Shown here: in pieces, positions 12,300 through 21,710 of the stretch
Layout of the letters: each line of letters starts with the position of its first letter
Position numbering within the stretch: the stretch's first letter is position 1
Origin: Berkiella sp963803015
Lineage (GTDB): Bacteria > Pseudomonadota > Gammaproteobacteria > Berkiellales > Berkiellaceae
Direction of reading: 5' to 3'
DNA length: 64,000 bases
Assembly (NCBI GenBank): GCA_963803015.1
Contig: CAWDKV010000004.1
Coordinates: 124,001 to 188,000, forward strand
The notes under the pieces: generated by a model
Seen by the model: the letters and a program-made list of their open reading frames with translations, nothing else
Database searches by the model: none
What the model was told of the DNA's origin: nothing
Made by a program: the position numbers and the translations under genes

Positions 12300-13232
12300 A
12301 TGCAGCATCTTTGGGATAAAACAACACAAGTTACACCTGATTTGGTAATAGCGCTCTTAACTTCACAACGCTTAATAGATATCAAAGAAATACAATTATT
12401 AGGCGAAGGATTTGATAATACAGCCTTTTTGATAAACAACGAATATGTTTTTAGATTTCCACACCGTATCGAAGCTCGAGAGTGCTTGGAAAATGAACTT
12501 TTATTATTGCCCTATTTATCCCCCAAATTATCATTCCCTATATCTTCACCTACCTTAATAGGTCACGCAAGTTCCACTTATCCCTATCCTTTTGCTGGAT
12601 ACAAATTGTTATCAGGAGAGCTTCTCTCAACATTTCAAGCGCCCTTAGTCGATAATACCGCTTTTGCGAAGACATTAGGTTCATGGTTGCAAGAATTACA
12701 CTCTTTGCCTGTACATGATGAGCATATTAAGCAGATTAAAGGTGAGCATACCTGGCGCATAGACTTTGAAAATCGTGCCGCAAGAGTACATGAATGTGTT
12801 AATAAATATTCTGATTATTTTATAAATGATGGCCTGGACATACAAAAGTTGATTGATATATTGGATACTTTTAAAGATTTAGATATTCATTGCCCCAAGA
12901 AATGTTATCTTCATGGTGACTTATATTCCAAGCATATTGTTGTTAATCGTAACGGGCTGCCTTCAGGGCTCATCGATTGGGGAGATTGTCATATTGGACA
13001 TCCTGCAGTTGATATTTCAGTCGGTATAATGATTTTCACACCAGCCAGATTAGAGGATTTTTTACACGCTTATCAAGAAATTGATGCAGCCTTCATGAAA
13101 GTAGCTATTTTCAGAGCGTTTGCTCATTCTATTTTAGGATATTCATATTTTGCTCAAATAGAAGAAAAAACAACCACTGAATGGACAAAAGCAGCCTTGA
13201 TGAATGCTATTAAGCTATCTGAAGGGATTTGA
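12300..13232 (+). CDS. Aminoglycoside phosphotransferase (APH)-family small-molecule kinase
   Basis: This 310-residue protein has the APH/choline-kinase fold. It has a glycine-rich start (LLGEGFDNTAFLIN, near residue 36), a VFRFPHR strand, the catalytic loop YLHGDLYSKHIVV (near residue 203), and LIDWGD (near residue 224) as the metal-binding motif. The usual Asn of HGDxxxxN is His here, a variant known in several APH subgroups. The family phosphorylates hydroxyls of aminoglycosides, macrolides, choline, homoserine and other small molecules; this substrate cannot be told from sequence. The gene is alone on the plus strand between accessory minus-strand genes, next to a transposase remnant, which suggests acquisition. 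A CAGGAA-like ribosome site precedes the ATG at somewhat long spacing. Confidence 0.8.
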   Translation: MQHLWDKTTQVTPDLVIALLTSQRLIDIKEIQLLGEGFDNTAFLINNEYVFRFPHRIEARECLENELLLLPYLSPKLSFPISSPTLIGHASSTYPYPFAGYKLLSGELLSTFQAPLVDNTAFAKTLGSWLQELHSLPVHDEHIKQIKGEHTWRIDFENRAARVHECVNKYSDYFINDGLDIQKLIDILDTFKDLDIHCPKKCYLHGDLYSKHIVVNRNGLPSGLIDWGDCHIGHPAVDISVGIMIFTPARLEDFLHAYQEIDAAFMKVAIFRAFAHSILGYSYFAQIEEKTTTEWTKAALMNAIKLSEGI

Positions 13233-13249
13233 GGTTGTTGGCCTGCCAA

Positions 13250-13298
13250 CCGAAGCTCGAAGGGTAAAAATATGTCTCCCTATGCTCAGAAGCTTCGG
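13250..13298. terminator. Inverted repeat downstream of the APH gene
   Basis: CCGAAGCT (13250-13257) pairs with AGCTTCGG (13291-13298) across a 33-base loop. A smaller imperfect GGTTG/CAACC hairpin lies just upstream (13233-13251). It sits between the convergent ends of the APH gene and the next minus-strand gene, so it may terminate one or both, although no T-run is present. Confidence 0.3.
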
Positions 13299-13368
13299 GA
13301 GATCAAATTTATCCATTAGAGAAGACAAAAGGAAATTTAAATATTTTAAGCTCTTTAATTTTCTCAAC

Positions 13369-14157
13369 TTAATTCGAGAAACTGTTGAATAAATCATTCA
13401 AATTATCTTTTAATCTGTTAATCTGCTCAATAGCTTTATTTTTTGGGTTTAGAATTGATGCCACTTTAGCTTTCAGAAGAGCCTTATCATCTTCTTCAGT
13501 ATAATTATCAAATTGACCGCTTATTATATCTCTAATGCTATTTCTAAATAAAGTGTTGTCAGTTCCGGTTGGATCAAGATACTCAGGAATTATACAATTA
13601 GCATCATTTATTGATTCCCATAATCGCTCAACATCATCATATAATCTTGAATTCTTAGGAAAGTAGTGCACAAATAAAGGTTTATGTTTTAAAAATTCAT
13701 CATAAGCATCATGATTTTGGTTTTTATACATCACTTGAGAACCTGTAACAAAAATATCAATTTTCTGATCATTTAGTGGATTATCTTGTGCTTTTTGATT
13801 CTCGGGAGTAATCCAGAGTTTTACAATTAATGGATTAAATAGTTTTTTTAATACAATTTCTAATTTATTAAAAGCTGAAACCACTTTTTCTAAAAGCTTA
13901 ATTTTTCTATTAAAATTAACTGACTCTTTCCAATTTACATATTCACACACAGCGAACACTGCTGTAAACAATACAACTAAATTGGCCATGTCACTTAAAA
14001 AATGGCGCCCCACACATAAAATTATTAGAAAAGTAGCGACTATGATTAGAAGCCAAAATTTAGAAAAAAAATTCAGTTGATTTTTTCTTTACATATGCTT
14101 GCAACTCGAAATATTTTTCCGGTATTTTTTTTGCCCAGTTAACCATTTTTGTTATCA
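13369..14157 (-). pseudogene. Membrane-anchored protein of unknown function, split at a poly-T tract
   Basis: The longest uninterrupted frame runs 14013-13369 (214 aa) from a GTG. The coding sense continues upstream. A good start is ATG at 14157, with AAGG about 9 bases before it, encoding MITKMVNWAKKIPEKYFELQ and onward. That frame runs into a run of eight T (minus strand; 14064-14071 as A on plus) and stops two codons later. Removing one T joins it in frame to FFSKFWLLIIVATFLIILCV, a clear membrane segment, and on to GRHFLSDMANLVV. Two membrane segments are thus followed by a roughly 180-residue soluble Lys/Asn-rich domain. I recognise no family. Sequencing error, decay or slippage at the T8 tract are all possible. 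Confidence 0.6.
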
Positions 14158-14331
14158 TAAAATTTTAACCTTTGTAGTGTTTCTTAAATAAAGTCCACTT
14201 TTTTAAGGTGAGCAGGCTTTCATTCGGTTACTATTTTTCAATTTTCACTAGAAACAGAAATAAAAACTGTGTACATAATTCAATAATATTTAGCCATTAA
14301 GGAAACGAAGATCAGTTTTAACCAATATTAT

Positions 14332-14685
14332 CTATTTGGAAAATAATTTAGAAATAATTAAAAGCAGCATCGCAACTACGAAAAGAGCATATTTTGCAAA
14401 CTGCCACTTAGGGCTTAAACCAATATATATATTTTTTAGTCTAAATCCACCTAACTCTCGTATACTAAGAAAACCACAAAGTAAGAGAAATATCCATCCA
14501 CACCCTTCAAGTACTCTTAGAAGGTTACAATCTGATTTTACTGAAAATTGTATAGCAAAAGACAAAATTGCAAATACTAGAGAACAAAAAAATAGTCGGT
14601 ATCGATAAAATGCTTTTGTGTGCTCCAACTCTAACTCATGGCCTGCTGCTACATGCGCAGCATCAACCGCATCTTCCCTCATCAT
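14332..14685 (-). CDS. Small integral membrane protein, unknown function (117 aa)
   Basis: A hydrophilic N-terminus of about 30 residues (His/Glu-rich, GHELELEHTK) is followed by three hydrophobic segments: FFCSLVFAILSFAIQF, WIFLLLCGFLSI and YALFVVAMLLLII. The protein ends in SKLFSK. The first codon could be either of two adjacent ATGs. I recognise no domain. It lies on the same strand as the split membrane protein at 13369-14157, with about 175 bases between them, and both may belong to the same accessory insertion. Confidence 0.55.
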   Translation of the reverse strand: MMREDAVDAAHVAAGHELELEHTKAFYRYRLFFCSLVFAILSFAIQFSVKSDCNLLRVLEGCGWIFLLLCGFLSIRELGGFRLKNIYIGLSPKWQFAKYALFVVAMLLLIISKLFSK

Positions 14686-15001
14686 TGCTCCCTCATTAAC
14701 TTTATTGGCGTTCGTTTCATTTTAGCCCCGTTTACAAACAGCTTCATCGAATTTGATAACTGATTGTTTTTCCAGTTTCGTTATACTTCTTTGACATCAT
14801 TATGATTCTATTTCAAATTAACAGAAAGACACTAAATCAGCGACTTAAAGATCCAATAATAAAATAGTTCTTTTGGTACGCCTAGTTAAATCCAGTGCAA
14901 TTTATGATAGAAAGGTAATTATTATACAGCCAGGTCCAAAAAAAGTAGGATAACGACGCACTACTAGAGACTGTTCGGCAAAGCCCAAAATATAGTGAAG
15001 C
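14686..15001. other. Non-coding stretch
   Basis: No convincing gene, tRNA or known repeat is visible in this AT-rich interval, which has stops in all frames. It separates the small membrane protein from the terminator of the large multidomain gene and may hold decayed sequence. Confidence 0.5.
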
Positions 15002-15036
15002 AACCCCTTTTCTCCTTTGTTAGGAAAAAAGGGGTT
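15002..15036 (-). terminator. Stem-loop 3' of the multidomain ATP-grasp gene
   Basis: AACCCCTTTT with TCCT pairs with AGGA and AAAAGGGGTT around a short loop, a few bases beyond the stop of the gene that ends at 15041. The stem is long and strong. The T-run after the stem on the minus strand is poor, so its efficiency is uncertain. Confidence 0.5.
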
Positions 15037-15040
15037 ATCT

Positions 15041-18000
15041 TTAAACTCGAGCCAGTAACGATCTTACTAAATATTCACCATGTTTGAGCGTCACCGTTTC
15101 ATATAGCTTACGTTCTTCTTCTGTCATCTCTGGGAATTTATCATACTCGGTAGGCTCTCCGGCCAATCCGGGTTTGACATTAATTTCAGAAACAAAGAGA
15201 TTTAACTCGGTATCAAGCAGTAAATCAAAAGCAATTTCATTTATCTTATCTTCATATCTTTCATTTAATATTGAAGCCACATCAATAGAAATTTTCTTTA
15301 TTTTTTCTAAGATAACAGCCACTATATCTTTTGAGAAAAGATTGTTTAAAAATATTTCAGTTGGATAGTTTTGGCCACCTTGATAAAGATTAGACACTGC
15401 CTTTCCTGGCTTACCCACAACAAGCTCCGTCAGAAAATGCCAATCACTGTTTTCTTTAAACACAATGGTGCGGATATCAAAAACAGAACCTTCAAAGGGT
15501 AATACTCTAATTGCTTGTTGAATAATATATTCTTCATCTCCAGCCTTTTCTTGCATAAAGGGCAGGCTTTCAGCGAGCGTTTTAAAAGATACCGTTTCTA
15601 CTGTATCATTTAAATAAAATTCAATTACATATTCATTATCAATATGTTTCATCACAAATATATTATTCCCTTTATTGCCAAATCTGGGCTTAATAAAAAC
15701 CCAATTATCTTTACTTAGGAATTTTTCTATTTGAGAGAGCTTTCCATTATAATCTTCCGTATAGGGGACGATACTGCTATCATATTCGGCAATAAGCTGC
15801 GCGGTAAGCAATTTATCGCCGGCTAAACTACGAATTGGTTTGATAGGGTAAATATCATATCCTTTCTTGAGAGCCCATCTATCAAATTCGCCATGTGTAA
15901 ACTCTTCTTCTTTTCCTGCAGGTGATTTTCCGATAAAAAAATCATAATTAACTTGGGGTATAGGTACAGTAACTTGTTTAAATTGCCTGTTTTCTAACAT
16001 ATAACCCTTCACTTGTCGTTTTTTTGAATCAACACCTGATGGGGCATAGGTAACCAATTTATAGTTATGTTCAGCTAGAAATTTATCTAAAACAAATTGT
16101 CTAAACATCCAAGGAAAAATATCGCCCTCTTGCCATTTAGGTGTTCTTTTAATATTACATATCATTCCTACCCATTTTGTCGCGGGAGTAACTGCCGCAA
16201 CTAAAGGTTGAAACTGTGTTTGTTGATTATCGTGAATTTTATGCTTTCTATTTTTCATAATTTTATACAAACCAATAAGACTTGATAAATTATGTTGTAC
16301 ATAATCTATACGAATACTGTAATCCGTCAAACTACAACTAAAACCACCTAAGGTGCGTTGTGGGTTCGGTAAATGCATCGCTTTTTCTGGAAAATATTGG
16401 GTTTGTAATTGAAAGCGCAAACAGAGTTTAATCGCTTCAAATAGCACATCCGCTTCTTTATAAAGTTGATTATCATTAAGTAAACAATAAGCCGCGCACA
16501 TGCCTTCTGATCGAACTGCCACTGGCGTTGATCGAGGCGGATTGTAGAACCCACCTAGATAATCTTTTGGCTCAACATGACGATGCTGCGCGTTGAGCAT
16601 GGCCTGACAAATCTTTTGCGAGTGCGTAATGTAAATAGAAGAAGGTCTTACTCGATAGAGCTCATTTAAGCCATATAATAACCAATGGTCATGCTCTAGC
16701 TCAGAGATAGTCTTTCCCCCATCTCGTACTTGAATGATATAATCTGCAGCCTTTTGCGCCATATCTAACCAAGTCTCATTTGGATCCACTTCATAAAAGC
16801 GAACCAAGGAAAAAATAGCCTCTCCTGGATAATACATAGAAACAAAACCGGAATCTGCTTGTGTAGAATAGCTTAGCTTATGTATAAAAAATTGACCTTG
16901 CTCATTTTGTACAGTTTGCATCCATTTAGCTAATTTTCTTGCATCTGGCAGATATGATCTATCTTCTGTCAACATCATATATTTCGAAAGCGCTAAAAGG
17001 GCCAGTCCATTAGCACCTAATTTCGCTGAATCATTTTCAACTATACATAAAAGTTCTTCACCATTGGCCCGAACCGGTTTGGATCGAAGCATTAAATTTT
17101 TCAGTGCTAAAATGGCCGCTTGAAGTAACGAAGGATTTTTTGTTACCTCATATAATTCCAACATGGAATAAATAGTGCCGGCATGTCTTAGCACATTATA
17201 TTTATTAGTTTCGCTATCATTTTTGGGCATATACTCATAAATAAAATTGCCATCCTCTTTCACTGTTGAGATAAGATAATCTCCAGCTGCAATAGCAGAT
17301 GACAAGAGAAGAGAGCTATCTAGGTCTTCAAATAAACGATGTCCTCTATATAATGGAAATTTATTTTCTCCAGATTTATAGTAACTTTGCACACTAAAGG
17401 CATGAATATTAAGTGTCCCTTTTTGCTCTAAAGAAGATTTTTGAGCTGAACTCAAATGCGCTCTTCTTAAAATGCGATTGAAATGTAAAAACCTATCACT
17501 ATCTACCAATGTTTGTGACACCACTTCTTCTGGAAGGAAACCAAGTGCAATCGGCTCTTCAAAAGCTATTCCATAAAGGCTTCTATCGTATGTCAAGGGC
17601 TGCTGAATAGGATGATCTTTTAGAGTACTCACGTGTTGCACAATATCTAACTTCACGCTTTGCAGATCTAATTTAGGATTATTATCTAAAATCTGTTGTA
17701 TTGCAGAATTTAAAGCGCGTAAAAGACCACTTCCTGTACCAAGCGTCGTATTTGCTCTTGACCGGTTATCCGAAACACTGATAAAAACGATACGTGGCAA
17801 GGTATCAAAATGAACCGCTTCAGGTAAATATTTGATGTGCTTTCTATTTTGCAAAGCATCGGTAATGGATTCTATTATTTTGTCGACATTTTCTTGAGAT
17901 AGATTAACAGAGGATTGAATATCCTCAAACCAATAACTACTTTTCTCTTTTGGTGTTGGCGAACATCTTTCAAGCAAGGATTTGGCCAAACATCCCATAT

Positions 18001-21000
18001 GTTTCAAAGTAACTTCTTCATACAAATATTTCTCTGTTTCAGTCATATTGAAAATATCATCTGGCTGCGCTGCCAAACCTGGTGGAACATTTAATTCTGC
18101 TATATAAAGCCTTTCTGTTTTATCAATCATAATATCAAAAGAGATTTCATTAATATTGCCGTTGTACTGACCATCTAAGTAATTAGAGATATCAATACCT
18201 AATTGATGCACTTTTTCCAAAATAACTGGTGCGCGCTTAGGTGAAAATATTTTAGCCAACATATCTTGCGTACTATAATCGCCACCCTGGCTAGCATTTG
18301 AGATGTCTTTATCTTTAGCGCCTATACGTAAAGCACTCATGATATTCCATGCATTATTCTCACGAAATAGGATTAATCTGACATCAAATACTGAGCCTTC
18401 AAAACGAGCTACTGTGATAGCTTCTTGAATGACATATTGATCTGCATCGGCTCTGTTTTTAATAAAGGCTAAGCTATCAGTTATAGAATTAAAAGAGCGC
18501 GATTCTTTTTTCACTTCAGCATAATATTCTACTAAAAACTGATAGCCTTCATTTTTGACAACAAATATATCTTCCCCCATGCCACCAAACCTGGGTTTAA
18601 TAAAGACCCAATTATAAGCCTCTAGCAGTTTTTCTAACTGTGCAATCTCGCCAGTGAATAATTCCGTGTAAGGGACAACGGCGGGATTAAACTCTAATAG
18701 CATTTGAGTGGTTAATAATTTATCTGTAGTTAATTTACGCAAGGAGAAGGGTGGATAAACTTCATAATTCTCTTCCTTGGCAAAGTGATGAAATTCGCTA
18801 TGTGAAAATCCTGATTTTGTCGGGTGACGAGCAGGCCCTTGCAAGTAATCATAATTGACTTGCGGAATAGGGAGCGTCACCTTTTTAAACCAATTATTTT
18901 CAAAAATATATCCTCTCACTGTTTTCTGATCGGGATTCACATCCGTTGGCGCATAACACAGAAGTTTATAATTATATTTGGCAAGTTCTTGTTCAAGAAT
19001 TAAGGGACGATGCATCCAAGTGTAAACATTTTCTTCCAACTCGCTGACATCTCTGTCCCGCCAAATAAAACCAATCCATTTATTTTTATTGACGAGTTTT
19101 TTTGTGATCTCACTTTTACGCTGCGCAGATGCTCTTCGTGTTTGCTGACTGCTGGGAAAATTATGCTGAGCAGGGACACTCATTTCTCGGTAAATTAAAG
19201 ATTGGGCTAAATATTTGCCATGTTTTAACGATAAGTTCTCATATAAGGATTTCTCATAATCGGTCATATTAAAGAAATCAGGAAAATTTTCTGGTCGCCC
19301 TTCTGTTCCTGGTTTAACATTCAATTCTGCCAGAGTTATTTTTTCATTTTTATCAATGAGCAGATCGAGTGCTATTTCATTTATGGTGTCATCTGTATTC
19401 TCTTTTAAGAAACGAGCAATATCAGTAGACACTTTCTTGATATTGTCTAAAATGATAGGCAATCTTTCTTCAGGAAAAACCTTTTGCAAAACCATTTCGG
19501 TGGTGTAGCGCTGGCCCCCTTGTGATAAATTAGATAATTCCTTTTCTGTTGCTCCTACCCTTATCTGACTCAGAAAATGCCAAGCTTGTCCATCATGAAT
19601 CATAATGACGCGAATATCAATGACTGATCCATCCATGCGAACACACTCAATACCTTCTTGAATAATATAATTTCTGGTGTAAGCATGTTCTTTAATAAAA
19701 TCTAAACAATCTTGCAAAGTGTAAACTGTTTTTGATATCTTTTCGCCATCTTCATAATATTCAAGACGATATTTCTTACTTTCTTGTTTTATAACAAAAA
19801 TCCCGTTTCCCATGCTACCAAATTGCGGTTTTATAAAAACTCGTTGGTGAGATGCAAGGAATTTTTGTAATTGTGAAGCATCTCTAGCAAACGCTTGCGT
19901 GAGAGGTACAACAGATTTATCAAATTGCGAGAGGATTTGTGCTGTGAGGAGCTTATCTCCTGCTATATCCCTAATAACTTCACTAGGATAAATTTCTAAC
20001 CCCTTCTCTTTGGCCCATGTGGCAAAATCGTCATAATCAAGACCAGGACGGTCAGTCTCGTCTTCTTCCCCTATATACCAGTCATAATTTACACGAGGTA
20101 TAGGCATCGTTATTTTTCGATATTGACCATTCTCAAAAACATAACCTCTGGCAGTTTTATTTTGAGGCAAAACATCTAATGGTGAGTAACAAAATAATTT
20201 GGCATTGTGTTGAGAGAGCTCATGTTCTATCACCATTGCTCTATGCATCCAAAGATGAATATATTCTTCTATTTTGCGTACACGCAACGGTCTGCACATC
20301 ATACCAAGCCATTTGATTTGATTCTTTTGCGCTTCCTGTTTTTCTTGCCTAATGGGTAATTCTATATAATACCCAAATTGATCTTGTTTTCTCTTGAGGG
20401 AATGATATTGGGTTTGTTCGCTTATATTTTTTCTTTGCAGCAATTTTGAGAGGTCGTAAAATTCCTCTTCATCAAGAAATCTTGGTTGATAATCTGTCTT
20501 GCGATTATCCGTAAAAATGGGATAGAGTTTTAAATTAACATTAAACTCATCATTAATTAATTCAACCCCCATTGAGGCAACAAAACTATAAGGTGGGGCA
20601 TTGAGTTTTTCATAGCGTCCGGGTGAGTTAAACATAAAATTCCCAAGACTATAAACGGCCCACTTATCTTTGCGTTTTTCAAACTCTTGGATCATATGCG
20701 CGCCATGACCCAGTATTAAATCAACCCCCATCGCAAATAACATGTCACTCATTTCGCGCTGTTCATCTTCAGCCCAGTGATAATTGGATCCCCAGTGTGG
20801 GAAAACAATAACAAAAGTATCAGGATCATCGTTTTTGACTTTCTGCACTTGTTGCGCGATAGCATCCATATCTAATGGCATGAGACCTGGATTATCACTG
20901 TCAGCGTAAACTTGATATTTATTGCGATAAGAGGGAAGCTCTTCAAAAGCGGCAATAATAGCAAATTTAAAACTTTTCTTTTCAAAAGAGATCTCGCCTA

Positions 21001-21535
21001 TGAAAGGCTCCCCAGCTTGGTGAATATTGTCACCTGCACCAATGACGGGTACGCGATATCTTTCTAAGATATCCATCGTCTGCTTGTAACCTTCTCTGCC
21101 AAAATCATAAGCATGATTATTCGCTAAGCTTACTAAGGAGACATGATGACTAATCAATGTTCTGGGCGCTTTCTCCACATCTGTCCAATGGATATAGTCT
21201 TTAATTTCGGCATAGGGAGATTGTTTGAGATCTGTAATCGGGGTTTCAAGATTGGCAACCACAAAATCTGCGCTTTGCATTAGTGGTTTCATTTTTTCTA
21301 AGGAATAATCATACCCATAGCGCTCTAGAATACTGCTGCCGCCTCTTTCTTTTCTTTCTTCTTGATAATTTTCACCAAAGCTTGTATCGCCGACAAAGAG
21401 TAGCTCAAAGCGTTCATTTTGTTTTTTGGTGAATTTTTGATTTTTAAAATTATCTTTTTGCACGCGCTCTTGCGCTGTGGGCAAAGCTCGGCCAAAGGAG
21501 AGGGGCGCATCATGAATTTGTTTATTTTCTGACAT
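15041..21535 (-). CDS. Giant CapA / triple ATP-grasp (YheC/D-like) multidomain protein
   Basis: This 2164-residue protein has six regions. (1) Residues about 38-345: a CapA/metallophosphatase domain of poly-gamma-glutamate systems (LLFVGDTSFGENY, ANLETPI, LANNHAYDFG, FPHWGSNYHW, LGHGAHMIQ). (2) About 405-790: an ATP-grasp module of YheC/YheD type. (3) About 820-1195: a second copy. (4) About 1200-1395: an unrecognised alpha/beta region with TLGTGSGLLRAL. (5) About 1395-1780: a helical alpha/alpha-toroid-like region (NVLRHAGTIYSMLELYE, GLALLALSKYMML). (6) About 1785-2164: a third ATP-grasp copy. Each copy keeps FIKPxFGxxGxxIFV, GSVxDxRxI and a final INExxxD…ElNVxPG, so all three look active. 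ATP-grasp enzymes join carboxylates to amines, so the protein may build a peptide-like or amide polymer, possibly for the envelope. No signal peptide is seen and the product is unknown. It stands alone, without a partner operon. Confidence 0.8.
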   Translation of the reverse strand: MSENKQIHDAPLSFGRALPTAQERVQKDNFKNQKFTKKQNERFELLFVGDTSFGENYQEERKERGGSSILERYGYDYSLEKMKPLMQSADFVVANLETPITDLKQSPYAEIKDYIHWTDVEKAPRTLISHHVSLVSLANNHAYDFGREGYKQTMDILERYRVPVIGAGDNIHQAGEPFIGEISFEKKSFKFAIIAAFEELPSYRNKYQVYADSDNPGLMPLDMDAIAQQVQKVKNDDPDTFVIVFPHWGSNYHWAEDEQREMSDMLFAMGVDLILGHGAHMIQEFEKRKDKWAVYSLGNFMFNSPGRYEKLNAPPYSFVASMGVELINDEFNVNLKLYPIFTDNRKTDYQPRFLDEEEFYDLSKLLQRKNISEQTQYHSLKRKQDQFGYYIELPIRQEKQEAQKNQIKWLGMMCRPLRVRKIEEYIHLWMHRAMVIEHELSQHNAKLFCYSPLDVLPQNKTARGYVFENGQYRKITMPIPRVNYDWYIGEEDETDRPGLDYDDFATWAKEKGLEIYPSEVIRDIAGDKLLTAQILSQFDKSVVPLTQAFARDASQLQKFLASHQRVFIKPQFGSMGNGIFVIKQESKKYRLEYYEDGEKISKTVYTLQDCLDFIKEHAYTRNYIIQEGIECVRMDGSVIDIRVIMIHDGQAWHFLSQIRVGATEKELSNLSQGGQRYTTEMVLQKVFPEERLPIILDNIKKVSTDIARFLKENTDDTINEIALDLLIDKNEKITLAELNVKPGTEGRPENFPDFFNMTDYEKSLYENLSLKHGKYLAQSLIYREMSVPAQHNFPSSQQTRRASAQRKSEITKKLVNKNKWIGFIWRDRDVSELEENVYTWMHRPLILEQELAKYNYKLLCYAPTDVNPDQKTVRGYIFENNWFKKVTLPIPQVNYDYLQGPARHPTKSGFSHSEFHHFAKEENYEVYPPFSLRKLTTDKLLTTQMLLEFNPAVVPYTELFTGEIAQLEKLLEAYNWVFIKPRFGGMGEDIFVVKNEGYQFLVEYYAEVKKESRSFNSITDSLAFIKNRADADQYVIQEAITVARFEGSVFDVRLILFRENNAWNIMSALRIGAKDKDISNASQGGDYSTQDMLAKIFSPKRAPVILEKVHQLGIDISNYLDGQYNGNINEISFDIMIDKTERLYIAELNVPPGLAAQPDDIFNMTETEKYLYEEVTLKHMGCLAKSLLERCSPTPKEKSSYWFEDIQSSVNLSQENVDKIIESITDALQNRKHIKYLPEAVHFDTLPRIVFISVSDNRSRANTTLGTGSGLLRALNSAIQQILDNNPKLDLQSVKLDIVQHVSTLKDHPIQQPLTYDRSLYGIAFEEPIALGFLPEEVVSQTLVDSDRFLHFNRILRRAHLSSAQKSSLEQKGTLNIHAFSVQSYYKSGENKFPLYRGHRLFEDLDSSLLLSSAIAAGDYLISTVKEDGNFIYEYMPKNDSETNKYNVLRHAGTIYSMLELYEVTKNPSLLQAAILALKNLMLRSKPVRANGEELLCIVENDSAKLGANGLALLALSKYMMLTEDRSYLPDARKLAKWMQTVQNEQGQFFIHKLSYSTQADSGFVSMYYPGEAIFSLVRFYEVDPNETWLDMAQKAADYIIQVRDGGKTISELEHDHWLLYGLNELYRVRPSSIYITHSQKICQAMLNAQHRHVEPKDYLGGFYNPPRSTPVAVRSEGMCAAYCLLNDNQLYKEADVLFEAIKLCLRFQLQTQYFPEKAMHLPNPQRTLGGFSCSLTDYSIRIDYVQHNLSSLIGLYKIMKNRKHKIHDNQQTQFQPLVAAVTPATKWVGMICNIKRTPKWQEGDIFPWMFRQFVLDKFLAEHNYKLVTYAPSGVDSKKRQVKGYMLENRQFKQVTVPIPQVNYDFFIGKSPAGKEEEFTHGEFDRWALKKGYDIYPIKPIRSLAGDKLLTAQLIAEYDSSIVPYTEDYNGKLSQIEKFLSKDNWVFIKPRFGNKGNNIFVMKHIDNEYVIEFYLNDTVETVSFKTLAESLPFMQEKAGDEEYIIQQAIRVLPFEGSVFDIRTIVFKENSDWHFLTELVVGKPGKAVSNLYQGGQNYPTEIFLNNLFSKDIVAVILEKIKKISIDVASILNERYEDKINEIAFDLLLDTELNLFVSEINVKPGLAGEPTEYDKFPEMTEEERKLYETVTLKHGEYLVRSLLARV

Positions 21536-21646
21536 ATTATTCTCTTAGAGGTTATCCATAACAATTTAAACTTCCCTAAAAAGAGTCTATGTCATTTTTT
21601 ATCTATTTTCCTTATTAAGCTTTACAACTATGTCCTTCCCAGATGA

Positions 21647-21690
21647 ATTTTCGGTGCTCGTCGAAGCAAAGCTTAGCCGAAAAATCATCT
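21647..21690 (-). terminator. Possible stem-loop 3' of rluB
   Basis: TTTTCGG and CCGAAAA flank an imperfect inner pairing (GAAGC…GCTT) just beyond the rluB stop. The stem is A/T-ended, and this is a weak to moderate terminator candidate for the minus-strand rluB operon. Confidence 0.3.
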
Positions 21691-21710
21691 GCTTTGGGTA
21701 TATATTAGAA

